Shown in pieces: positions 57,242 through 64,000 of a stretch of DNA of 64,000 nucleotides (the first letter of the stretch is position 1; each line of letters begins with the position of its first letter). This DNA is from Clostridiales bacterium (GTDB taxonomy: Bacteria > Bacillota > Clostridia > Oscillospirales > Ruminococcaceae). The notes under the pieces are model-generated. The model had not been told where the DNA came from. It made no database searches and saw only the letters and a program-made list of their open reading frames with translations. The position numbers were made by a program, and so were the translations under genes. The DNA lies in assembly GCA_019423685.1 (NCBI GenBank), contig JAHZAY010000001.1, forward strand, positions 186,001-250,000, in the 5' to 3' direction.

Positions 57242-57274
57242 AAGGCTCGGCCAGACGGCCGGGCCTTTTTTTGA
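57242..57274 (+). terminator. Terminator of lysS
   Basis: 9-bp stem GGCTCGGCC/GGCCGGGCC with loop AGAC, then seven T. Confidence 0.9.
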
Positions 57275-57331
57275 CGGCGGCAAAATCCGGTGGGGCACTG
57301 GAAATATTCATAAAAGGTTTTCTCTAACCGA

Positions 57332-57359
57332 TTGATTTTTTATGCCTTTATGCTATAAT
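57332..57359 (+). promoter_or_regulatory. Promoter of the cytidylate-kinase-like gene
   Basis: TTGATT (57332-57337), 16 bases, TATAAT (57354-57359), 28 bases before the ATG. Confidence 0.75.
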
Positions 57360-57386
57360 GAAAGTAGTGAAAAAGGAGGTGTTCGT

Positions 57387-58043
57387 ATGAATAAGAACCA
57401 GAGATTTGTCATCACCATCGGCAGAGAGCGCGGCAGCGGCGGCAGAATCGTCGGCAAGGAGCTTGCGCGCCGTTTTCACATCCACTACTATGACCGGGAG
57501 ATCCTCTCCTGTGCCTCCAAGGAACTCAACGTGGACGAGGCGTACCTTGCCAGCATCGACGAGCGGTCGATGAACTTTATGCAAAACGTCTTTCCTGTTG
57601 CCTATGGCGGCAACAGCATGGCCTTTAACTATGTCACCACCGAGGCCGAGCTGATCGGTGTGCAGAGCCGGCTCATCTGTGAATTTGCCAGCAGCAGAAG
57701 CTGTGTCATCGTGGGCCGCTGTGCCGACTACCTCCTGCGCGACAATCCCAACTGCATCCGCATCTTCCTCTCCTCCGATATGGAGGACCGCATCGACCAC
57801 ATCGCCAACATCTATGGCGTCAGCAAGGACGAGGCCAAGCGGAAGATCAAGAAGATGGACCGCGACCGCGCCAAATATTACCGCAGCGTCACCGGCATGG
57901 AGTGGGGCGACTCGAGGACCTACGATCTATGTCTGAACACCTCCCTGCTGGGCATCGACAAGAGCTGCGACCTGGTCGAACACGCAGTGCGCATCTTTTT
58001 ACAGAGCCGCGGCATCGACCCGGACATCTACCACGAGGAATAA
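57387..58043 (+). CDS. Cytidylate-kinase-like protein
   Basis: 218 residues. It matches the Cmk-like family: ITIGRERGSGGRIVGKELARRF at the start, HYYDREIL, IVGRCADYLL, and IKKMDRDRAKYYRSVTGMEWGDSRTYDLCLNTSLLG. The family resembles CMP kinase, but the phosphate loop reads GRERGSGGR without the Walker lysine of GxxGxGKS, so the activity is not certain. AAGGAGG precedes the ATG. Monocistronic. Confidence 0.85.
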   Translation: MNKNQRFVITIGRERGSGGRIVGKELARRFHIHYYDREILSCASKELNVDEAYLASIDERSMNFMQNVFPVAYGGNSMAFNYVTTEAELIGVQSRLICEFASSRSCVIVGRCADYLLRDNPNCIRIFLSSDMEDRIDHIANIYGVSKDEAKRKIKKMDRDRAKYYRSVTGMEWGDSRTYDLCLNTSLLGIDKSCDLVEHAVRIFLQSRGIDPDIYHEE

Positions 58044-58065
58044 TCTCCCTTGCATTGGAGAGAAC

Positions 58066-58104
58066 AAAGGCCCGGAAAGCCAATGCTTTCCGGGCCTTTT
58101 CTTG
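58066..58104 (+). terminator. Terminator of the cytidylate-kinase-like gene
   Basis: 11-bp stem GGCCCGGAAAG/CTTTCCGGGCC followed by TTTTCTTG. Confidence 0.9.
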
Positions 58105-58167
58105 CGATTTGCTACAATTGGGTTTCCTCAACCGGTTTGCAACAAGCCATTTTTTAAACCGGCTGTA

Positions 58168-59334
58168 CTAACCGGTATAGACGTTGGGTTTTTCCACCCC
58201 ATCCCGTTCATAGCCGATGCGGTTGGCAGTCTCCTCCAGCAGCTCATCGGCCTTTTCTTGCGGGACGGTGAAGGAGAGCACCTGCGGCATATCCGAAGCC
58301 CAGATGCGCAGCGCATTGCCTTGCAGCTGGACGCGGTAGGTCAGTCCGTTTATAAAGCGGATCTGGTACTCGACATCCGGTTTTGTCCAGAGGCGGTTGA
58401 TCTCTTCTGCCCCCTCCACCGGCAGGGTGCGCAGCAGGTCGACGAGGGCGGCACGATTCCAGCCGGTCAGCGCGCTGGCGGCGGTGTCGGATTTGCGGGT
58501 AACGGTGAACTGCTCCACCCGGTCGAGGTTGAGGATGGCAAGCCAGGTGGCGGATTTTGTCTGCGAGGCGCTATAGAGCTTTTGCATCTGGGAAGCCAGG
58601 CTGCCGACAGCGTCCGGGTCGCAGGCAAAGTACAGCGAGAGCCCCGCGCCGGTGTCGGTATACCGAGTGACGCTGACGCCCTTCTCATAGAGCTGGTAGG
58701 AGTAGGTGACATTCTCCATCAGGCTGTCCGCAGTGGTGACGTTGACGCGCAGTTCAGCGGCGCCGGTGCGCTGTTTCCCCAAAGTTTCCTTCTGGGAGCC
58801 GGTGATCTTTTGGGGTTGGAGAGACTGCAAGCGCTCGAGCAGCAGGATCTTGTTCTCCGTCTCCCCCACCAAGGCGGCATAGCGGCTGGAGTTATCCAGC
58901 AGGCAGAGGCCGGCATAATTTTCCGCCCAGGTAAAGCAGCCGTAGGGGTCGAGGGCCTCCATCTGCGCCTGCAAGGTTTCCTCCAAATCGAGCAGCGCCT
59001 GCGGGGTTTGGTAGCTCTTTGCGGCGGTCATCAGCCGGTCGTCCTGGAAGATAAACTGCTGCGGGAAATTTTCCTGCCAGATCTTCAGGTACCGGGCGTC
59101 CTGCTCCACCGCCCCATCCTGCGCAAGGGGCGCCGGGTCCAATCCGGCAAAGGCTCTCTCCACCTGCTGGATGGTGTTTGGGGAGCTAAAGTTGAGTCCC
59201 CTTTCCCCGACGCTGTACTCGATGAGGTAGGGATCTTGCAGCACAAACGGATTTTCCTGCTGGGCAAAGGCGGCGAGGGACAGGCCGCTCATCAGCACCG
59301 CTGCCACCAGCAGGACGGACAACAACTTTTTCAT
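58168..59334 (-). CDS. Exported protein of unknown function
   Basis: 388 residues. A clean signal peptide (KKLLSVLLVAAVLMSGLSL, cleavage near AFA-QQ) and no other membrane segment, so secreted or wall-held. The mature part is not a family I know. Its C-terminal 90 residues (WLAILNLDRVEQFTV, then KPDVEYQIRFINGLTYRVQL and LRIW) align by pattern with the C terminus of the membrane-anchored protein at 59705-61096. GAGGAG lies before the ATG at 59334. An in-frame extension to 59478 overlaps a better small gene and lacks a ribosome binding site. Confidence 0.8.
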   Translation of the reverse strand: MKKLLSVLLVAAVLMSGLSLAAFAQQENPFVLQDPYLIEYSVGERGLNFSSPNTIQQVERAFAGLDPAPLAQDGAVEQDARYLKIWQENFPQQFIFQDDRLMTAAKSYQTPQALLDLEETLQAQMEALDPYGCFTWAENYAGLCLLDNSSRYAALVGETENKILLLERLQSLQPQKITGSQKETLGKQRTGAAELRVNVTTADSLMENVTYSYQLYEKGVSVTRYTDTGAGLSLYFACDPDAVGSLASQMQKLYSASQTKSATWLAILNLDRVEQFTVTRKSDTAASALTGWNRAALVDLLRTLPVEGAEEINRLWTKPDVEYQIRFINGLTYRVQLQGNALRIWASDMPQVLSFTVPQEKADELLEETANRIGYERDGVEKPNVYTG

Positions 59335-59410
59335 AGGCACACTCCTCTCAATCTGGGCGACGACATTCTCTTTTCTACCCTTACAGTGCAGCAAGGGGAG
59401 GAAAAATGCT

Positions 59411-59557
59411 TCACGCATCGGGGGAAAGACGGTACATTTCTGCGTTTTCGCCAAAGCATTCGGCAGCGGCTTCAGCAATTCGACCAGAGGATTGTGCAGG
59501 CAGGGTATATTCCAGCATCAGGGCCGCTGCAAGCCACCTTGCCCTGCGCCTGCGCAT
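59411..59557 (-). CDS. Possible 48-residue small protein
   Basis: The ATG at 59557 follows GGGAGGG by 6 bases, a strong signal. The product begins MRRRRARWLAAALMLEYTLPA, a basic stretch followed by a hydrophobic segment, then a polar C-terminal half with a single cysteine. It lies 76 bases before the exported protein gene, same strand. No family recognised; it may be a short leader or regulatory ORF. Confidence 0.42.
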   Translation of the reverse strand: MRRRRARWLAAALMLEYTLPAQSSGRIAEAAAECFGENAEMYRLSPDA

Positions 59558-59575
59558 CCAGATCCCTCCCTGAAA

Positions 59576-59604
59576 ACAAGTCAAAAGAAAAGGCACAAAG
59601 CCTT
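59576..59604 (-). terminator. Terminator of the membrane-anchored protein gene
   Basis: Minus-strand AAGGC/GCCTT stem (59590-59604, loop TTTGT) followed by TTCTTTTG. About 100 bases after the stop at 59705. The TGGTATGAT upstream (around 59613) might be a -10 for the next gene, which would make this an attenuator. Confidence 0.5.
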
Positions 59605-59704
59605 CTAACCCCATCATACCACAAGTGTGATGGAAAAGTCAGTTGGTTTTGTGCCATTTTGTAGAATCCTACAGAAGTCTTGGCAGTCGTTTGGTGAGAT
59701 TGGA

Positions 59705-61096
59705 CTAGTCGCTGGTGAGGCGTTCAAACTCGGCGCGCACCAATTCCAGGTTTTGATCGCCGACCATGACGTAGTGCAGAATGTTGCCGTCACCGCCGTC
59801 GATCAGCAGGCTGCCGCTGTTGATATCCAGGTGCATCACCATGCCGCTGACAAACTGGATATCGGCGTGATATTCCGGTTTGCTGAACATGACGCTCTCG
59901 GTCTTGACGTTGTTCTTGCTGACATGAATCTGTTGCAGGAAGGTAAAGAGGGTCTGGGCGTGGTCGCGGATGAGGCCGACCTGTTTGCGGGAGGTGCCGG
60001 TGTTGCTGGAGATGGTCATGCTGTCCAGCGCGCCAAAGTCCATCAGCGCCAAACTTGCCGGCGTGGAGGAGTACTGTGCACTCAGCTGCCGGATGGTCTG
60101 ATAGAAGGTGTCCAGGCTTTGCTGCTCGCAGACATAGAAGGTCTTGTTGTTCTCCGAGCTGTAGGCGAGGATGCCGGTGTCATAAAACTCGAAGGTGAAG
60201 AGGGTGCTGGTGTCGTCGGAGAGGTTGAGCATCGCGGGGCTCTGGTTCTGGGCTCCGGTGTGGATGCTGCCGGTGAGGGTATCGGTGATCTTGAGCTTGC
60301 CCAGCGCCTGCTGTACTGCCGACTTGCTGGCGGCGATATCCTGCACCTCCATGGTATCCAGATTCAAAACCGGCATCCGGCTGGCCTGATCAAACTCGTT
60401 TTCCGCAATCTTGCTGGCGCTCTCCTGCTGCTGCTCCTCCATCCAGCCCTCCAACAGGGTGCGGATGGTGGCCACCGGCTGGGTCGACTCATAGGTAGTG
60501 GAGCCGGTGGAGAGGGTGGCCTTGCTGCCGGAGATGTTCGAATCGTAGAGCTGGACGCTGAGTGCGGTGCCGTCGGACATGCTCAGGTTGAGCGAAGCTT
60601 CCCAGGTGGCCCCCTGCAATCCCACCGACTGCTGCACGCTGCTCAGCTTCAAGGCGTTGAGGTCGGTCAAAAGCTCGGTCAGCTTTTTCTGGTCCTCCTG
60701 CTGCTGTTGCTGCTGTTCCTGCTGTGTGAGGGAGCTGTCGGTGGCGCCGAGGGTCAGCTTTTGGGCGTCATCCTCTTCCCCGACGGTGATGGTTGCCTGT
60801 TTGATGGTGGCGGTGGTGGAGAATTCGGTCGGCTCTTCCTCCTCCTTTTGCTCCTCCTGCTCTTGCTGCTCCTCATTTATCTGGGTCTGGGGGTTTTCCT
60901 GCTGCTCCTGGCCGGCAGTTTCTGGCTGTTCGGCGGTGGGCTGCTCATCGGCGGGCCGCTCGGAAACCTCCTGTTTTGGCTGTGTGTCCCCGGTGAAATC
61001 TATCTGAAGGACAAATCGGGCAAAGATCATAGTTGCGCTGATCAAGATGATGGATGCAACAAGCGTCGTGATCAGGATAATCTTCTTGCCATTCAT
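59705..61096 (-). CDS. Membrane-anchored extracellular protein of unknown function
   Basis: 463 residues. One N-terminal membrane segment (about 6-28), then an acidic Q/E/P-rich stretch (about 40-90) and another Q run near 130; the rest is a soluble domain outside the cell. The C-terminal part (SLALMDFGALDSMTI, then KPEYHADIQFVSGMVMHLDI and SLLIDG) lines up by pattern with the exported protein downstream, suggesting paralogues. AAGGAGG lies before the ATG. Divergent from the ECF sigma gene, so it may belong to the sigma regulon; that is inference. Confidence 0.8.
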   Translation of the reverse strand: MNGKKIILITTLVASIILISATMIFARFVLQIDFTGDTQPKQEVSERPADEQPTAEQPETAGQEQQENPQTQINEEQQEQEEQKEEEEPTEFSTTATIKQATITVGEEDDAQKLTLGATDSSLTQQEQQQQQQEDQKKLTELLTDLNALKLSSVQQSVGLQGATWEASLNLSMSDGTALSVQLYDSNISGSKATLSTGSTTYESTQPVATIRTLLEGWMEEQQQESASKIAENEFDQASRMPVLNLDTMEVQDIAASKSAVQQALGKLKITDTLTGSIHTGAQNQSPAMLNLSDDTSTLFTFEFYDTGILAYSSENNKTFYVCEQQSLDTFYQTIRQLSAQYSSTPASLALMDFGALDSMTISSNTGTSRKQVGLIRDHAQTLFTFLQQIHVSKNNVKTESVMFSKPEYHADIQFVSGMVMHLDINSGSLLIDGGDGNILHYVMVGDQNLELVRAEFERLTSD

Positions 61097-61425
61097 ACTC
61101 TTTCCTCCTTAAAAAAATATGCTTCCACTTTTTTAGGGTACTACAAATTTTGTCAAGTGTCAATCTAATCTTGTCATTTTTTTCCACTTTTCGATAATTT
61201 TATGGGAAACGCCAATATTCCCCCTAATTGATGAAAATTTTTCTCAATTTTACCCGCCCAGGGCCCTCCAATCCACACATTTAGTGTGATATAATAGAAA
61301 ACATACAATTTTGCAAGAAAATTTTTCCCCTTTGAAGTGCCACAGTGCCCCCGCTCCGTTTATATAGGCGTAAGGGCCTTTGAAAGACCCCATCCCGACG
61401 AAAAGAAAGCTGGTGAATACTTTGC
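61097..61425. promoter_or_regulatory. Divergent promoter region between the membrane-anchored protein and the sigma operon
   Basis: On minus, TTGACA (61158-61163), 17 bases and TACCCT (61135-61140); a second TTGACA overlaps at 61151-61156. On plus, TATAAT (61290-61295) with no good -35; CACAC/GTGTG arms around ATTTA (61274-61288) sit just before it and could bind a regulator. The 130-base sigma leader beyond shows nothing clear. Confidence 0.5.
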
Positions 61426-61968
61426 ATGACACAACAGGAGTTTAGTCGCTTTGTCTGCCAATATGAAAAGCTGGTATTCACCATTTGTTATCAATTTGTC
61501 AAGGATTATCACGAGGCGCAAAACCTCTCACAGGAGACCTTCCTTTCGGCCTACCGGCACATCGACAGCTATGAAGGCGACAACTACCGCCCATGGATTG
61601 CCCGCATTGCCACCAACAAGGCCAAGGATTATCTCAACAGCGCCTATGCGCGGCGGGTGAGCCTGCTCTCCGGCGAAGAAAGCTCGGTGGAGGAGCTGGC
61701 CTCGATGAAGGAGGCCAACCACAGCGAGCAGCCGGACGAGGCGTACATCCAAAAGGAGGGGCACAACGCCATCGAACAGATGATCCGCTCGCTCAAAGAG
61801 CCGTACCGCACGGTGTGCATCCTGCGCTTTTTGGAAGAAAAGGACACGCAGGAGATTGCCGACATCCTCGGCCGCCCCAAAAAGACGGTGGAGACGCAGC
61901 TGTACCGTGCGCGCACCATGCTGCAAAAACAGATCAAGGAGGTATACAGCTATGAAAAACACCGATGA
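61426..61968 (+). CDS. ECF-type RNA polymerase sigma factor
   Basis: 180 residues. Region 2 (FSRFVCQYEKLVFTICYQFV, then ETFLSAYRHIDSYEGDNYRPWI) and region 4 (LKEPYRTVCILRFLEEKDTQEIADILGRPKKTVETQLYRAR) in the SigW/RpoE arrangement, with a variable acidic linker between. Group IV sigma factors direct transcription in envelope stress. The ribosome binding site is weak (GGTG). Ends overlapping the anti-sigma gene by 17 bases, so the two are coupled. Confidence 0.93.
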   Translation: MTQQEFSRFVCQYEKLVFTICYQFVKDYHEAQNLSQETFLSAYRHIDSYEGDNYRPWIARIATNKAKDYLNSAYARRVSLLSGEESSVEELASMKEANHSEQPDEAYIQKEGHNAIEQMIRSLKEPYRTVCILRFLEEKDTQEIADILGRPKKTVETQLYRARTMLQKQIKEVYSYEKHR

Positions 61969-62491
61969 GCTTTTGGGCCCAATTGCACAGCCCGAACTGT
62001 TTTCACCGGACGGCCACCTGACGGACAGCGCCTTTGCCCTGCTGATCCAGCAACAGCTGGACCCCCTGCAGAGCCTGGAGGTTTCAGAGCACCTGTCCTA
62101 CTGCGACCAGTGCCTGGAGCGCTACACCGCCATCCTGTGCGGTGAGCCGGACAGCGTATCCTGCCAAAACCACCTCATCGAACCGCCGCAGCCGCTGCTG
62201 CCCGGCGTACTGCAAAGGCTGCGCCAGGGCGCGAGGGTCTTTTATCTCAAAAAGGCCGCCTCGCTTGTGGTGGCCGCCTCGCTGGCGCTGGTGTTCTGGT
62301 CGGGCGGAATGTTTGGCACAGGGGCCATCTCGGGGGTTTTAAACAACCTGGTGGACGGGCTGCAAAGCTCCTCCCAAACCCTGTTGGAGCAGACCAGCGA
62401 GCTTTCTCAGGGCTTCAACGACTTTTTCCGCTCGTTGCAGGGCAACCTTTTGCGCTGGAAATATGAGGCGACGGCTCCCAGAGCCAACTGA
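61952..62491 (+). CDS. Zinc-type anti-sigma factor
   Basis: 179 residues. HLSYCDQC (HxxxCxxC, about residues 46-53) is the ZAS zinc motif; a single membrane segment (about 102-122) follows, then a short external helix-rich part. Such proteins hold the ECF sigma at the membrane until a signal. GGAGG lies in the end of the sigma gene, 9 bases before the ATG. A weak hairpin (AAAGCAG/CTGCTTT, 62518-62535) follows. Confidence 0.88.
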   Translation: MKNTDELLGPIAQPELFSPDGHLTDSAFALLIQQQLDPLQSLEVSEHLSYCDQCLERYTAILCGEPDSVSCQNHLIEPPQPLLPGVLQRLRQGARVFYLKKAASLVVAASLALVFWSGGMFGTGAISGVLNNLVDGLQSSSQTLLEQTSELSQGFNDFFRSLQGNLLRWKYEATAPRAN

Positions 62492-62623
62492 TCGCCTGCA
62501 TTTTGGGTGAATCGAACAAAGCAGACCGCTGCTTTTAAAAGAGTTTTCTAGTATGGATGAATCAAGTACCCGATTGGGGCGCCCAAATGGGTTTGGGCAA
62601 TTTTGGTAAAGGAGTTTTTTGAT

Positions 62624-63181
62624 ATGAGAAAAAGCAGGATTCTAACCTTTTTATTCGCGCTTTGGCCCGGCGCGGGACAGATGTATCTGGGATATATGAA
62701 GCGGGGCGCTTCTCTGATGGGGCTGTTTTGTCTGTTGATGGCGGTGGCCGGATTCATCAACCTCGGTTTCCTCCTGTTTTTGATGCCGGTCATCTGGTTT
62801 TATGCCTTCTTTGACGCGATCAACCTGCGCTCGATGAGCTATGAGTTTCTGCCGCGCGACGACTTTCTGTTCCATCTGGATTCGCTCTCCATGCCGGAGG
62901 TGGCCAACTTCTTCCGCCGCCGCCACCTTCTCGCCGGCGCCCTGCTGATTCTGGCCGGCATCTACATGCTCATGCACACCTTTATCCTTCCCATCTTCTA
63001 CTACACCTTCCACATCGACCTCTATCCGCTGTTCGAGAGCCTGCCGACCCTGATTGTCGCCATCTGCATCATCCTGTTGGGCATCCATCTGGTGCGCAGC
63101 AGCTCGCCGCACAAGGCCATCGACAACGACTTTGACGATTATCAGGAATATCACGACCGCAAAGCCAGCGGCCAAAACTAA
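62624..63181 (+). CDS. LiaI/LiaF-like polytopic membrane protein
   Basis: 185 residues. The first 55 residues form a hairpin of two membrane segments (TFLFALWPGAGQMYLGYMKRG resembles the TM2 pattern), and LLAGALLILAGIYML to LIVAICIILLGIHLV forms a second pair resembling LiaI-LiaF transmembrane regions. The ends are cytoplasmic and polar. Function unknown; same operon as the sigma factor, so a role in envelope stress is likely. AAAGGAG lies before the ATG. An imperfect GCCCAAA/TTTGGGC hairpin at 62581-62598 is directly upstream. Confidence 0.8.
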   Translation: MRKSRILTFLFALWPGAGQMYLGYMKRGASLMGLFCLLMAVAGFINLGFLLFLMPVIWFYAFFDAINLRSMSYEFLPRDDFLFHLDSLSMPEVANFFRRRHLLAGALLILAGIYMLMHTFILPIFYYTFHIDLYPLFESLPTLIVAICIILLGIHLVRSSSPHKAIDNDFDDYQEYHDRKASGQN

Positions 63182-63193
63182 TCTGGAGCTACT

Positions 63194-63216
63194 CTGCCGG
63201 GGCACATCCCCGGCAG
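63194..63216 (+). other. Perfect 9-bp hairpin without T run
   Basis: CTGCCGGGG, loop CACAT, CCCCGGCAG, in the 72-base gap between the two membrane protein genes. Lacking a T run, it is more likely an mRNA stability or processing element than a terminator. Confidence 0.7.
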
Positions 63217-63253
63217 GGTGGGGACTTGGAGAAAGGAAAAGGGAGGGCTTTTG

Positions 63254-64000
63254 ATGCAAGACCAGAATAATTATTCCGAAAATACCACATCCAAAGAACG
63301 AACAAGCAGGGATACACAGCCCAGCCGGGCGCCGCAGGGCGCACCCGGCCGCCGCATCGGGAGCTTCACCGCGGGGGTGACGCTGATTTTGGTGGGCGTT
63401 CTGCTGATCGTCTACTTCTTTAAGCCGTTTGATCTGGGACAGCTGCTGCGCTTTTCCCCGGCGCTGTTGATCCTGCTGGGCATCGAGATCATCTGGCAAT
63501 ACTTTCACCAGGACGGCAGACAGCTGCGGTACGACTTCTTCGGGACGCTGTTTTGTCTGGCCGTCATCGGGCTGGCGGGTTTAGGGAGTGTGCTCTATCC
63601 GCTGCTGAACACCTACGGGCCAGCTCACTGGAAGGCCGAGCAGCAGGTGAGCAGCGAGATCTTCGATGCGCTGTATGCGCAGCTGCCCGCCCAGCTGCAA
63701 ATCCAATCGCTGGACGTGGACTGCGACATCGTGAGCACCACTGCACTTCCGGAGACGATGAAGGCCAGCGACCTGACCGACGCCGACCGGGTCACCCTGC
63801 ACATCGAGCTGGGGCCGCAGGAGAGCAAGGCAGGGTTTGCCGCACAGATGCGCGAGCTGTTTGACAGCTTTGACACCACGGCCTACCCCAACCTCTCGGC
63901 GGTGGTGTACGGGCAGTGCGGCGACGGGGAGTACAGCGCCCATCTCAGCGACCGGTTTGCCCTGCGCCTGGACATCGAGGGGCTGATGGCCCAGATCACC
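63254..64000 (+). CDS. LiaF-like envelope protein, 3' end outside window
   Basis: 249 codons are present and the gene runs off the right edge. A polar N terminus (about 1-36) precedes GSFTAGVTLILVGVLLIVYFF, LLRFSPALLILLGIEIIW and a third membrane segment (about 98-118), in the LiaI-LiaF-like layout; then a soluble domain (about 125 on) with IQSLDVDCDIV and LSDRFALRLDIEGLMAQI. GGGAGGG stands before the ATG. LiaF-type proteins inhibit or tune envelope stress signalling; here it follows the ECF sigma and anti-sigma genes. Confidence 0.8.
   Translation, partial: MQDQNNYSENTTSKERTSRDTQPSRAPQGAPGRRIGSFTAGVTLILVGVLLIVYFFKPFDLGQLLRFSPALLILLGIEIIWQYFHQDGRQLRYDFFGTLFCLAVIGLAGLGSVLYPLLNTYGPAHWKAEQQVSSEIFDALYAQLPAQLQIQSLDVDCDIVSTTALPETMKASDLTDADRVTLHIELGPQESKAGFAAQMRELFDSFDTTAYPNLSAVVYGQCGDGEYSAHLSDRFALRLDIEGLMAQIT

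Overview
The window reads as chromosome of a Gram-positive, anaerobic, probably spore-forming member of the Clostridia, most likely in the Oscillospiraceae/Ruminococcaceae neighbourhood. The signs are moderately high GC, the SCIFF peptide with its radical SAM maturase, a SpoIIM homologue, the folate-dependent tRNA methyltransferase TrmFO, AddAB in place of RecBCD, strong GGAGG ribosome binding sites, and consensus TTGACA/TATAAT promoters. No phage, insertion sequence, CRISPR array, tRNA or rRNA gene was seen. The species cannot be named from the sequence.

Layout. From 1 to about 31 kb nearly everything is on the minus strand. A close-packed run from 20.2 kb down to 1 kb reads dprA, topA, trmFO, plsX, rnc, an Elp3-like radical SAM gene, smc, ftsY, rdgB, yhbY, nadD, yqeK, an LCP-family gene, rsfS and leuS; rpsU follows with its own promoter and terminator, then a partial YqeG-type phosphatase. 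Upstream of that run lie a SpoU-family rRNA methylase, the infC-rpmI-rplT operon (AUU start codon and attenuator-like leader), addB-addA and an O-antigen-ligase-like membrane protein. At 31-35 kb the divergent sbcD-sbcC pair reads plus. At 35-46 kb, on minus, are an acetyltransferase, SpoIIM, a repeat-rich lipoprotein, scfA-scfB (SCIFF) and the phosphate operon pstSCAB-phoU-phoB-phoR.

From 46.5 kb most genes read plus: a PatB/MalY-type aminotransferase, pyrB behind a PyrR-type attenuator, a MarR-type regulator with copA and copZ, an unknown protein, greA, lysS and a cytidylate-kinase-like gene. The minus-strand exceptions here are a small protein with 28 cysteines and a soluble P-type-ATPase-like HAD protein. 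The last 6 kb look like an envelope module: two paralogous-looking exported proteins on minus, and an ECF sigma factor, its zinc-type anti-sigma factor and two LiaI/LiaF-like membrane proteins on plus.

Strongest candidate for something undescribed: the regulator ahead of copA-copZ has a MarR-type fold but carries, at its N terminus, the CXC-X4-CXC motif known from the unrelated copper repressor CopY. A perfect 12-bp palindrome sits on its own start site and recurs once, exactly 507 bp away, before copA. Other unusual points are a PyrB carrying only the zinc domain of PyrI, a lysine-rich histone-H1-like tail at the N terminus of topoisomerase I, the 28-cysteine protein, an LCP protein ending in 11-residue repeats, and a DprA with a long charged linker.
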